Shown in pieces: positions 1 through 12,000 of a DNA stretch of 64,000 nucleotides (positions are counted from its first letter, which is position 1; each line of letters starts with the position of its first letter). The notes under the pieces are model-generated. The model searched no databases. It had not been told where the DNA came from and worked only from the letters and a program-made list of their open reading frames with translations. This DNA comes from Hyperoplus lanceolatus. Taxonomy: Eukaryota > Chordata > Actinopteri > Uranoscopiformes > Ammodytidae. The stretch spans positions 8,319,501 to 8,383,500 of the forward strand of contig CM049418.1 in the NCBI GenBank assembly GCA_026929865.2, in the 5' to 3' direction. The position numbers were made by a program, and so were the translations under genes.

Positions 1-490
1 CACAATCTATTTCTGTAACGCCAAAAATGGTATACAGACTTTCAGGAATTTCATTGACAACATGGGGCCAGAAAGACCAAAGCAAACTTTTAAAAAAAAA
101 AATGTCTTCATGTGTTGGATCGGCTTATAATGTAACATACTATAAAAGTAATACATAAACATCTAGTTGAAAGAGAGCAGCATTGGTGTCCCATTCTCGG
201 AAATCCATTTCCAAAATAATGGGGTTGTTTTGAAGCCACCTCTAGCTCCCCCATGTGACCAAATGAGGTAATTTAATCATCATTATACATTGTTGTGAAA
301 GGGTATATGAATCATCACACAGAGTGCCACATTGTATGGTGCTTCGATGAACAGGCTAGTTGCTGCTCTAATGACAATAATGTTGGCGGTCACTTCTGGT
401 TAGCGTGGCCTTCAGATACATGGTTGGTTTGGATAGGTTTCTCTTTAATGTATAAACTTAGATGATATTGAATCATTTGTTCTCATTAAG
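1..490 (+). other. cbs: cbs intron, partial
   Basis: Non-coding sequence upstream of the first visible cbs exon, ending in the acceptor AG at 489-490. I see no exon, RNA gene or clear repeat in it. The gene's 5' part lies outside the window. Confidence 0.6.
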
Positions 491-921
491 GTCTAAATTC
501 CTGAGTGACAAGTGGATGGTCCAGAAGGGTTTCCTGAGGGAGGAGGACCTCATGGTGAAAAAACCATGGTATGTGCAAGTAAAGTGTGTATATTATTTTT
601 CTTGTTAAAGTCTCCTCCGTGTACGCATGTGTAAAAACCCTCTTTATTTCTCTTTCTGTCAGGTGGTGGAACCTGAGGCTGCAGGGTTTGAACCTGTCGG
701 CGCCCCTCACCGTCCTGCCCACTGTCACCTGTCAGAAGACCATCAAAATCCTCAAGGAGAAGGGCTTCGACCAGGCGCCTGTAGTGGATGAAGCTGGGTG
801 AGCGTCCTCAAAGAGAGAAGACAAATTAGCCAACTGAAATACTACTATGTCGGCATCGTTTTTATGGTCCATTGAGTTTTATTGCAGAACCACTCGGTAC
901 CTAGTTGTACTGTGAAAAGGC

Positions 922-1011
<90 letters not shown>

Positions 1012-3386
1012 AGGTTAATCCTGGGAATGGTGACTCTAGGAAACATGTTGGCATCCATTCTGGCAGGGAAGATCAAGCTGTCGGACCCGGTCAGCAAAGT
1101 GCTTTACAAGCAGTTCAAGCAGGTCAGTCACCAACTTTAATCTCTAGTTATGTCTCTCCTTTTCAAGGAATTTTTTGAAAATGTCTGAAGAGTAAACTAT
1201 TAATTGAGATTGCCGCAACAGCAGTCAATGATCAGGCTGGCCAGGGGAGTCTCTCCAGTTGAATAAGCTGTAAATTGGTTTGTCAAAAGAGATTTTATTA
1301 CCAGGTAACGCTTAAACGAGTCAAGGTCCGTTGTGTTGTTTTGAATGGAGTTGCTCCAAAACGGTTTGTAAAAAGCAGATGGCTATAGTTGTGTTTAGCC
1401 AAGCAACAATAACACACAAAGGCAACAGTTTTATGACTTTGTTGACTTGTTAAAACGTAATGACCTCCCATGTGAAAATAATTACCATCAATGAAAGTAG
1501 CAGAATTACATTTCCATGTACTTAGCACATTCCAAACTCTAGCCTAAGTTGTGTAAAATTAATATTAAGATTGATTTTTTTTTTTTTTTTTGTCAACCTC
1601 TTATTGTCATTTATAGATCCGTCTGACTGATAACTTGGGAAAATTATCCCGCATTTTGGAGACAGATCATTTTGCCCTGGTGGTACATGAACAGATCCAA
1701 TGTAAGTACAGCTTTTTTCACAAACACCCCTGTAATCATAATTACACATGCACACACACAATTATTACACATGCACACACACAATTATTACACATGCACA
1801 CACACAATTATTACACATGCACACACAAGATCAATAATTTGCCCTAACTTTCATGAACGCCCTAATTTTCTGTCTTCTCCCAGATGGTGTTCAAAATAGT
1901 AAGTGAACAACAGATTTTTATAAATTATAAAGTAGTGCCTTTTAGCGCTATAGAACTTTGCGTTCTTTCACCTCTTGGTTTTCCAACCTGTGTTCTTACT
2001 GTTTGGTTCATACTCACGGCTCTCATTTTCTCTCTCTCTCTCACTCTCTCTCTCGCTCTGATAACCTCCTGAATGCTACCATCTTACCCAATACATTGCA
2101 GACTGAACATAGTGGAGCATTTAGCAACTAAAGAACGAGATATGTACTATGGGAGGTTGTTGGAAATGAAAACAGAGCAAATCAAAGATTGAATATTGGA
2201 TTTAAATTCCTCGGAAACACAACTCCAAATGAATGTAAATGATTCCCTGTCTCTGCTGGGTGTATAAATGGGTAGTTTGTGTCTGCAATGTTTTGTTCCA
2301 CAGCTTCCAACTGGCCGATTGTTTTATTTTTCTATTATTGATGTTCTTTATTTTTCATTTTGTTGTGGTTGTTGTTTTCTGTAGTTTAAGAAGCCTTAGG
2401 TCTGTAAACACATGTGAGTTGTCCCTTCAGAGTTGGCCCCAGTGAGCTCAACTACCTACATACAACCAACCCCCTTTCACCCCCTTTCAATTGTTCACAT
2501 TCCTTTTTAACCCATTGATGACGGCTGCTGCGCGATGCCACATTGGCTCTCCTGCCTGATGCTGCGTCGTCGCGCAGCATTATTACTTTATCTAATTTTC
2601 ATGGCATTCCCAGCATAGAATGCACTGTCATTGGTTCAAATACACATGAGGTGGGTTTTGTTGATTTTTTTTTAAGACCATGTGACCACCCAAAAGTTGT
2701 GTGGTTTGCCAAAAATCATGTCAATCAAAAAAATAAAACAAAATAATTAAAAAAATACGCCAGCTATGTCGGCGACAGAAAAGTTAGTGGCGTTTGGTGG
2801 CGTTTGGTGCGCACTTTAGACTACTGACGAAAATCACACAACACATTGCATCTATTTATTAACAATATTTAATAATTTTCTAATTCATCTCATTTTGACG
2901 ATTTTTAGAAATATTTGTTGGTTTGTAAGCGCTAAGGGAGCATGTTTAAATAAAACCTGTGAACCTTAACTTTTAAATGTATTTTATTTCATGTTTCTAT
3001 GTGCTACACAGGCTTAGAAATTAAGGTTTTGGTAGACTTGACAATTCCTACTATTTTTTCAGAAAACCCTCAGGCATTAAGGACATGCATCCTAGATTGC
3101 CATAGTCATCAATGGGTTAAAATATTGAATAAGTGGCTCCTCTCAAAACATTTGTATCAGAGCAACATGAAGTGATGTAGGGTGACTAGTCAATCTCTGT
3201 AACAATCTCCTAATCTTGATCATGCATTCATTTTATTCTGTTCTTCCTACAGATTTGACAGACGGCTCTCCGACTCTGAAGCAGATGGTTTTCGGGGTGG
3301 TGACGGCAGTTGACCTGCTCAACTTTGTCACGGTCCAGGAACGGAGAGAGCGGTCCATGTCGGAGTGCACAGACGAGCTGAACTGA
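491..3386 (+). CDS. cbs: cystathionine beta-synthase, C-terminal exons (partial gene)
   Basis: Five coding exons: 491-568, 663-797, 1014-1122, 1617-1701 and 3253-3386 (TGA at 3384-3386). All have GT-AG borders and matching phases. They encode the last ~179 residues of CBS, the cytosolic PLP- and heme-dependent enzyme that condenses serine and homocysteine to cystathionine in transsulfuration. Recognisable blocks are the linker KKPWWW, then [41 protein letters not shown] and [15 protein letters not shown], all near-identical to vertebrate CBS. This part is the regulatory Bateman module (two CBS motifs) that binds S-adenosylmethionine; the catalytic core lies upstream of the window. The tail after the second motif ([16 protein letters not shown]) is slightly longer than in human. 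Odd: the exon at 1014 has a (TG)n tract in place of a normal polypyrimidine tract. Confidence 0.96.
926..1010 (+). repeat. (TG)n microsatellite abutting a cbs acceptor
   Basis: About 42 uninterrupted TG units run up to the bases TACAG, which form the 3' splice site of the cbs exon starting at 1014. Long open frames of alternating Cys and Val here are repeat artefacts. Confidence 0.97.
1741..1829. repeat. 23-bp tandem repeat, about 3.8 perfect copies
   Basis: Units start at 1741, 1764, 1787 and 1810. Each has a CA run followed by ATTATTACAC. The copies are identical, implying recent slippage or expansion. It sits in the last cbs intron, just after the donor at 1702. Confidence 0.93.
2511..3116. 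mobile_element. piggyBac-like MITE
   Basis: The 606-bp segment is bounded by TTAA on both sides (2507-2510 and 3117-3120). It has 12-bp terminal inverted repeats CCCATTGATGAC and GTCATCAATGGG. Ends in CCC next to a TTAA duplication are the hallmark of piggyBac transposons. No transposase frame is present, so it is a non-autonomous copy. It lies in the last cbs intron, 136 bp upstream of the terminal exon. Confidence 0.85.
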
Positions 3387-3719
3387 AAACATGCGGAACA
3401 CACTTGTACATTTTTCCTCTCACTTAGGTGACATAAATACAATGACAAGATTAGTAGATGGGTTCTAAAAAATGGCATTCGATAATCCTGGAAGTTTTGG
3501 ATCTGGTTAAGCTTTCTTTTCTACTTAAATATTGATTTTTTTTGTTTTTTGTTAAACATAAGTCTTAAGGTATAAGATGTTAATTATATTATGCCATTAT
3601 GTCTTACATGTGATAGGTTTACTTATTTGAATCAGTTGATTTTACTTATTATATTTGCTTGTAGTGCTCCTTGCAATTTTTTTTTGAGTTTGTTGTATGA
3701 CTTTTTTTTTTCTTTCTTT

Positions 3720-3874
3720 TTTTTTTAAATATTTTTTGGGGCATTTTTATGCTTTATTGATAGTGCAGAGAGGGGAGTGGCATGCAGAGAACGACCGCGG
3801 GCGGGAATCGGACCAGGGTCTGCTGCTGGGCGGGGGGCGGGGGGGCGCCCTACCAACTGAGCTAAGGGCGCCCC
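3720..3874 (-). mobile_element. tRNA-derived SINE in the cbs 3' UTR
   Basis: Read on the minus strand from 3874, the sequence starts like a tRNA. Box A resembles TTAGCTCAGTTGGTAG and box B resembles GGTCCGATTCCCGC, the two internal RNA polymerase III promoter elements. They are followed by a non-tRNA body and an A-rich end (T runs at 3702-3727 on the plus strand). The anticodon arm is replaced by G/C homopolymer runs, so it is not a functional tRNA. Confidence 0.82.
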
Positions 3875-4255
3875 TGTTGTATGACTTCAATGACTTGTAG
3901 GGGCTTTTTGTTTGAGCCTGTTACTGTTTTATTTGTTTTAAAAGTACATGACTGCAATAACCGTGGCCTTGTGTATCAACCAAACATCAGATAGAATATG
4001 TAAAAAAGTATACACACACACACACGCATATTGTTTCTGGTGCTGCTCACTATGTGCTGCCCTTGCTTTTATTTGTGTGTGTATACAAGAAATGCAATGT
4101 AATCACATTTCTTGAAAACTTAAACAAGTTATGTTGTCTTCTTCCTCTTTCAGCACAGTACCTGTGATGTAACTGTAAATTGTCTCGACTAATCTTAGCT
4201 GTGTCTGAGAAAGGTTTGTATTGCATAATTTTCCTTAAATGAATGTATGATTTTA

Positions 4256-4261
4256 AATAAA
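4256..4261 (+). terminator. cbs: poly(A) signal of cbs
   Basis: Canonical AATAAA about 870 bp after the cbs stop codon. It is the best candidate for the transcript end before the LINE remnant begins. Confidence 0.6.
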
Positions 4262-4349
4262 GTTTAAAGGAAGTCTGACCGTTTGGCTTGACCCTGTCTC
4301 ATTGGCATCTCCCTACCCTCAGTGTTAAAGGGCAAGAGGTTTTAAATAG

Positions 4350-5750
4350 TTTATAAATGTATCAACTTACAATTTCACAAGTATTAGCCATCACAAGGCG
4401 GATGAGAAAGATGTTTCTAAGCGCTCATCGAAACCAAGGCACCTACCTGTGTAAATTAAATCAGTGGACCAGACAATCCCTTATGGTGTGGTTTAAGACT
4501 TGCAAAAAACTCCACCAATGGTTGGCTTATGAGTTATGACTCTGGCTTTTTACTGTCTATCCTTGATAAGCAATTTAAACAGTGGGTACACAAAGGTAGA
4601 ACTGCTTATTGTTCTATAACCAATGGTTGTTATCTGGAGTCATTTAGTCGTCTTTCAAATGTATTTGACCTTGAAAAATGTGACTTCTTCAGGTATCTCC
4701 AGGTCAGGGACTATTTTGATACAGCTAGCGGATAGTGATCTAAATTGATAAATATATTTTCTGAGACTGATAAGGCCAAAGGCAGTAAACATTTAGTTTC
4801 ACGGATATATAAGGAACTGCAGATCTCTAAAGACTAGTCCACCGACCAGGTCAGATAAAAATGAGAGAAGGAATCAGGCCTGGAGATATCTCAAGAAGAA
4901 TGGAGTGATATTTGGGAAAATCAGGTTAAAACTACCAACTCAAGATCTTTGTGTGAATTTTCCTGGAAGAATACAATACGTCTTTTTGTGACAAATTAAA
5001 AATTAAATACATGCAGCAGGGATCTCAGGGCCCGAGTGGATGTTGGAGGCAGTGTGGTAAATCCATGGCTGATCACTTCCATATATTTTGAGACTGCTCT
5101 TATATCCAGCCATTTTGGGATGAGATTTCCAAATGAATTAGTCCAATTTTTGGATTACAAGTTAAGTCCTTTGTTATACTATACCTGGGTAAACTGCCGG
5201 ACAACCTTATGACCCATGATAAGTACCTCTACAAAATCCTTCTTGTTGCATGTAAGAAAGCCATCACCCTGAAGTGGCTAAGGGAAGAACCTCCCTCATA
5301 AGACGAATGGATCAATATTGTCAACGAAATAAACTGTATGGAGAGACTGACCTTCTCCTGATTTGGGGAGAAAATGGCAGTTGGGATAGAGATTCGAATC
5401 CAAATACCTCAACCGCTCCATTTGTTTTCTTTGGTCCCTCCCCTATGGTCCTTCCCTGACACGCTCTACACCAACAAAGTCGTGCCAAAGTGAATGGACA
5501 GTCCCAACAGCCAATAAGAACAGAGAATTGGAGCCTCGCTCTGATTGGTGAAAGTGAACAGCTCATGTTAACTTTGACCAATCAGAAATCATATACCCCA
5601 GCTTTAATTGTAGGCTAATTGTAAATGTGCCCGTTTCCTTTTCTAAATTCTTGCACTCTAGTATGGCCCATGCTTGCCCTATGTTTTCTTTGTCTGTTTC
5701 TTCGTTCTCATTCACCTTGAAAAACAAATAAACAGAAAGTTAAAAAAATA
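4350..5750 (+). mobile_element. decayed LINE, ORF2 C-terminal region (L1/Tx1-like)
   Basis: Conceptual translation in shifting plus-strand frames gives the end of a LINE reverse-transcriptase polyprotein. Parts near 4680-4740 resemble the LINE segment with 'FRYLQVR', and 5240-5370 read like a fish L1/Tx1 C-terminus ('KWLKEEPP', 'DEWINIVNEI', 'MERLTFS'). Many stops and frameshifts interrupt it. An A-rich 3' end with AATAAA-like motifs occurs near 5725-5750. It is 5'-truncated and inactive. Clade assignment is tentative. Confidence 0.65.
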
Positions 5751-6052
5751 TTAATTCATAATTCAATCCGTGCTGTGTTAGTGTCTGCCATGCGGTTGGT
5801 GGCGCATGTAATAGTCTACCCTTAACACCGAGTCGGCGGGGCTTCATTAGAGTCAATCTGCTTTAATTAAGGAGCACAGATTCCGCCCTAACCACCCTCT
5901 CTTCGGCGCACGCTGGATTGTAAAAGGAACAAGGCCGCTTGACGTTGGCAGCGTCCAATCAGCGCTGTCATAGCGAGCCTTCGACGGTGGCTGGCTTGTG
6001 TGTGTTGTGTCGTGTGCTGCCTGGATGCTACGAGCAGCAGCAGACGGGCAGT
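5751..6052 (+). promoter_or_regulatory. 5' flank and 5' UTR of znf654
   Basis: This stretch upstream of the znf654 start codon is richer in CpG than its surroundings. It has a CCAAT box in TCCAATCAGCG near 5955-5965 and no TATA box where one would be expected. It probably holds a TATA-less housekeeping-type promoter. The transcription start cannot be placed from the sequence. Confidence 0.4.
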
Positions 6053-9000
6053 ATGGCGGAGGAGGGCATAGTGTGTGAATTAGAGGGTCTTGAAAAACAA
6101 TTAAAGAGTTTGTTGAGCCGCTACTCAAGCGAAGAACAGCGAGCCGATAGTAAAACGTTCTGCTCTGACTTTCGCAAGGTAAGGAAGCCGCTGCTGAAGT
6201 TACTGACAGGCTTTGTTGTCGAAGATAGCAGCGTATGTTAGCCGACTCCCCTCCCCCAGAACTGGCCGCTACACAGATAGCATTAGCACTCCTGCTAACG
6301 CGTCGTAGTCGCTTCAAAGCCATATATGACCATAACACCCTTAAATTGTTACCCCCATAACCCCGGTTCCAATTCACGTAGCGTTATTGTAGCGTCAGAG
6401 TGTGCAAATCAGTCATAGTTGACATTGATTGCTCAGTGTACAGCTAACATGCTAACTCGGCTAATCGTTGCTGCTAGCCCAGTTTTGCCTGCTGAGTTAG
6501 TACACTGTTTACCAAAACCACAGCTTGGACAACTTTTGACCACGTTTGCTTCAAAGACAAGCGACCTTAACGCTACATTAGCTAGGTTACAATGCTGATT
6601 CTTACCCTGCATTATCAAGCATTTTCCATGAAAAACATCAAAAGCAGCAGGACATGTTGTAACTGCAGATGTGCTGTGGCAGTGATGGCTAATATAATTT
6701 CTGTTATCAGAAGATCCACTCACACACCCTGAAGTTTACACACTACTGTAACGTTAGATGATAAAAACCAGGCGGTGTATCATGCAGAAGTGCGTTTTAA
6801 TGTCATATGTCTGTTATTTGATGGTAAATCTATGAGTCGGCAACAGTGTCCCAACAGTGTAAAATAAGTTGTTTCCTGTTGATAAATCCAACATGTTACC
6901 AAAGAAGAAGGAGAACAAACAGTGGGGGGCCATTCAACGTTAAAACAAATTCAAGCTTCAGCACAGTATAAACACTAGGCTATTCATGCTCAACGCACAG
7001 TCGGTCAATGCGTTTTTTAAGACAAGACACCGCCTTAAAGAAGTGGTGAAGGTTGGTAACTTACAATTTTTTTTAATTGAGCAGGGAGTTAGTTGAACCG
7101 ATTGGACAAAGGTTTGAAGACATCTTTGTTGACGGCCAACATTCACAGGATTCCTTTGGGGCATAAGAATGATGTCTTGGATCTCCACCGTTAGAGGGCA
7201 ATATAAGCTCGCTGTATTTTAGGGAGTTTGACATTTCAACTGTTCTGTGCCACCTTTTGGTTGCATGGGGTCCCTGATTTTTATAGAATGTCATTTTGCA
7301 CTGTAATAAAAATGAGCCTAAGGGGTAAAGCTGCCGAATGTTCCAGTCAAGATGTTGCTCAATGCATTATACAATGATCGTTTTGATTTAAGCAATATAC
7401 AAATGTATGCAGGTTATTCCGTTCGTTGTATTACTTGCTGTAGGTGTTTTTATTGACGTGTTTAAAAAGAAATGCAGGTGTTGTTCATTGGGTTGCCACA
7501 AACGATTAATTTCATCATGGATCAATCTGCAGATTTTGTCTTGATAAATAGTTTGGTCTATGAAATGTCAGTTTCTCAAAGTCAAAGGTCTTAAAATGTC
7601 TGGTGTTGTCTGAGCGACAGAGCAGAACCTTAATATATGAAATCAGCCATAATGCAAAATAGAGAAAGGCAGAAAATCATCACATTTGAGCCACTGCTGA
7701 CGGCTATTTTGGGCATTTTTGCCTGGAAATTAAAGCACAAACTGATAATCAAAATAGTTGATGGTGGTTTTTCTGTTGACTAATTTTTGCTGCTCTAATT
7801 AGTTGTTATTGGTGCACACAACTCCTACGCCTCTGAACTGTTGCATCACCAATGTAACTATAACTGTTGTTACATCCACTATTTAACATGCTAAGTAATC
7901 CAAACCTTTTTTGCCTTTCCTCCATGCAGCTGGTGGAGGAATATGCCTCTCGCTGGCAGGTGCCATTGCCTCAGCTCGGGATCCTTGAGATGTCGCTGTG
8001 TTACTTTGCCCGAGCTTCCACCTTCTTCGCATCAAGCTGTGATCATGTGCTCAACACACTCAGCAGTCTGGCCTTGTGAGTACACACACACACCTCCCGA
8101 GATAAGTTGCTTTTATCCTTTTCGCATCTACTGTAAGTTACTGCCGCAAGTTTGATTCACAGCTTTCAAATGACACCAATGACAAAAATGAATCAAACGA
8201 AAGCGATGACTCAAATGTGCTGTGATGATCTCCACTTGTGTCTGCTTAATGGCATTGCAAGTAGTAAAACATTTTATATTTGTGCTGTTGTCAAATTATG
8301 TCTTACTCATTATGTATATTAGCAAAAGTGAGCTAACCAGTTTCAGTTAAAACCATACCCCAACCACAGCGAGTTCTACCAGCATCCAATGCGGAATTCA
8401 CAAATTGCAGTTGCACCGGGTGGCCACTAGGAGCAGGTTTCAAAACAGAGCAATTTCTCGTTGACTCCCATGTTAAATATGCCGGTTTCACAGCATTATT
8501 ACACCTATGTAAGGCCTGGTATAAAAATCAATCTTGTCTAAATGTTTAGGTCATATCTTCATGACAACACTGAGGTGGGTGAACTTTTTTCTAGCAGGCT
8601 AGTTTTTCTTCTTTTGGAGGTTAAAAGGTATGAATAATTAGGGGCGCGGTCTCTTGAGTGACAGCTATCCGCCCGTTGTCCATGACCTCGTTCCGGAGAT
8701 ATACTTCAGCTAGATGGCCGTATCTCTCTCCCCCCGATGTCACATCAATGCCCTTTTTTGGCAAGAGGAAATGAGGCGCAGTAAAAATCTGACAAGATGG
8801 CGACGTGCATAAGCCAGGACAATTGGATGCAGTTGGAATAACTGAGGTCAGCCCGGATGTTACATCCATTTTATATACTATCTATCTACTATCTATGGTT
8901 AAAACAACACGCTATATGGCAATTGGACTGTGTGGACAGGAGTATTGTTGGCCTGTTTGAAATATAGTCCCTTAATAGGACATTCATTGAAATGTAAAAG

Positions 9001-12000
9001 GGTATGCTGTATCGTTACACTGTTGCATTTCCTTAGGTAAGAGAGGATGTATCTTAGTATGTTTGGTTACTGCTTTGTTGTGTTTTGCTTTGCTATTTGA
9101 GATTCACATTGCTTTTAAAAGTGAATGAATGAAACCCTTTCAGTTCATGCTGAACTGGTCTTGGGCCTATCGGCCATTAAAAAGCACCCATTCCGTGCAC
9201 ATACTACTCATTGAGAAGACACCGCGTTTAAAAAAAGTTATCAGGGGAAAATCCCTTTTGCAATGTTATCATCATACAGAGAAAATGCCTTTCAAATCAG
9301 TTGCAAACAGAAAGCAAAACAAATACTCATACATATCAATAATAGAGCCTTTGTTTTTGTATATGTCGACTCTCCTATGGAGTAGTGCTCTATGTTTGGG
9401 AGCAGTTCATGCCCACGTTTATGGAATTTAATTTGAATTGTGTTCATTGGCTCATGCAACTAAATCTGTGAGCCAGGAAAAAGCCTGGCCAGCTGCCAGC
9501 CGTAGACCCTGCCCGATCCCCTTCTCCCCCAGGGCTTCTCTCAGCTTTCAAATGCATTCCTCTGTCGTTTTTTACAGTCAATATCTTTACATCCACACAC
9601 ATAATTGGATTTCTGGGTATGCTCCGGTGATAGTTATACAATTGGTTTAAAATGTGAATTTGTTCATTGAAGCCGAAGCCATTTCTATATCTTTACAGGA
9701 GTGTTTTTGAGTTGCTGCTGTTCTTTGATCCGAAGGACTTCAATCAGGAGATACTAAAACAGTTCACTGTCACATTCCAGGTGAGAATTGTCCTCAACAT
9801 AACAGAACCCTGTGTACATGTTTTTAAAATTAATCATTTGAAAAATAAGTTGTGTACCTCCCAAAACGAAAACTGCTCAAAACATTGATAGAATACAAGA
9901 TAAAGCTGCTCTTTATGTTCATTGAAATACTAATTACTTTATAAACCCTTTTTGTCCTCACACTTTTTCAGGAATGTCATTCGGTCCTTTCAAGGCATCA
10001 GAATGTTCACTTACTTCAGGTGGAGCATTTGATTCGGGCTGGTGGGCCTTGGGCCAGCCCAGTCTTACATGCCATCCTCAGTGAGTCCAGTTTACCTCAA
10101 AGTGAAGGTAGGTAGCATGGGTAGTATGCCCAAGACTGATGCCATTACCTCAGATTCAGCTCTCGTTGTTCATACTTATCTCATCTGACTTTCCATGTAA
10201 AATATATTACATATACTATATATATATATTTTTTTTTTGTCTCATGTTGAAGTATAAACCAAAAAGCTTGGTTTGAATTTGATTCCTGCTCCTTCAAAGC
10301 ACATTATAAATTGTAAATGTTTTCCATGGTAAATTAATTATATTCTGCTAATCTGGCAAGCAATTGCGAAATTTGAAGTAAACTGAATTTGTAAATTCTC
10401 TTCTGGTCTGACACTTATTCAGTGGATGGGTGCATCAGCTCTGAGCTGCCGGTTTTCTTTGAGCTTCGGGTGCGCTACCTCTTATCCTGTGAGCAGCGGG
10501 TCGGTGAGGCCATGGCCCTGGCCAAGTGTTGTGCTCGGCATCCCACAGCAGGGCAACACTTATTCTTCCTCCAGGTCTACCTCAGGTGGCTTTCAAAAAC
10601 GTCTCAGCAGGACAGCCTACAGGGAGAGGTGAGTGGACTCTTGAATGCTGAAAACTAGCATGTCTTTCAGTCAAATGGAAAGAATGTCCACTCAAGTCCA
10701 TTTTACCTGTCGCTTCGCTACCACTCAACTATGCCAAAATGTTATGTTATTCTTTGACCCAAACTGATGTTTTCTTTGTTGTCTGTTTTTCAGGTGGTGG
10801 ACCTTAATGGCAAAGATGCAGTTCACATCATCTGTAGTTTAGAATGTGAAGAAAAGGATGAGTTGCTACTAATCCTAAGCAGAGCCTTTCTCTCCCAGCA
10901 GCTCCGGAGGGGAGACATGTTGTATTTGTGGTAAGTAAGACCTTAAATGTGATAATGTAACTGTTATTTTTATTTATTTTTTACACCAACTGAAGCCCAT
11001 TTAATTGTTTGGATTCCTACAAAAAGCCAATATCTACATTTATGTATATCCCATTTAAGGAAAATTGTGACTCTTTTCATTGCAGTGATCTTGTCTCTTT
11101 ATGGAGTAAACTTCATAGCCGGTTGAACACATCTAAGCAAGCTCTGCTCGCGGAGGGTCACCAGCTGATGCTGTCTGCCACCAATGTCAACTCAATCTTC
11201 CCATTCATCAAAGCAATACTGCTAGAAGTGAGACAGACATTTGAACTGCAGTGTATTTTTAATATTTGGCTAGATATTTTAAGGTGTTAGGAAATATAAA
11301 TGTAACTGTTTGTTTTTATCTTATTAGCTGGGGGGAGATGGCATCCAGTTCTGTGTGGAGCTTTGTGCTAATGCCCTGGAGTCTTGCCTTTCCTGTGATG
11401 TCATCACTAAGTCACTAATCTACAAAACCATTGCTGGCCTGCTACCCAACGACCTGGAGGTTTGCAGGGCGTGTGCTCTTCTCGTGTTCTTCCTGGAACG
11501 CACAGTTGAGGCCTACAAGATGGTGTACCTTCTTTACATGCATCCTGATCAGGAATACCACGTGGAGCATAGCCCCATCAGAAATCATGTCCGCTTTGAA
11601 ACCCTGCAGGTACAGCTCCTTTTTAACAAATGACATAGATAGGACATTGTTTAAGATCACATGGGCAGTACAGAATTGGTAATGATTATGTTCCATTTTC
11701 TTTTCCATATTTCCTCAGATCTTGAAGAAGGGCCTGTATTTTGACCCAGAGTTTTGGAACCTCATTGCTTTGAGGACCAACTGTTTAAAGCTGATGAGTG
11801 AGAAGGTTGTTAGTTCTGCCCTGGAAGAAATAATGGAGGACAAATGGATCCATAACTACTGCACCAAAGAACCTGCTTCAAAAAGCACATCAGTATGTAA
11901 AAAAGGAAGGAAGGGGCAGCTTCAGGCAGCTTCTAAGAAGCGGCACCATAAAGAGGACAGACATAATAAAGAGGACACTGACAATGCTTCCAAAAAATTA

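Larger units (their letters stand above)
3387..4280 (+). other. cbs: cbs 3' UTR
   Basis: Sequence after the cbs stop codon up to about 20 bases beyond the poly(A) signal AATAAA at 4256-4261. It contains an antisense tRNA-derived SINE. The end point is inferred from the signal only. Confidence 0.65.

Noticed and set aside
879..1178. Open frames of repeated Cys-Val or Thr-His over the TG microsatellite
   Set aside because: They only reflect the dinucleotide repeat; the cbs exon at 1014 is read in a spliced frame.
3841..3874. A functional tRNA gene
   Set aside because: Only box A and box B are recognisable; the anticodon stem is replaced by G/C runs and the A-rich tail marks a SINE.
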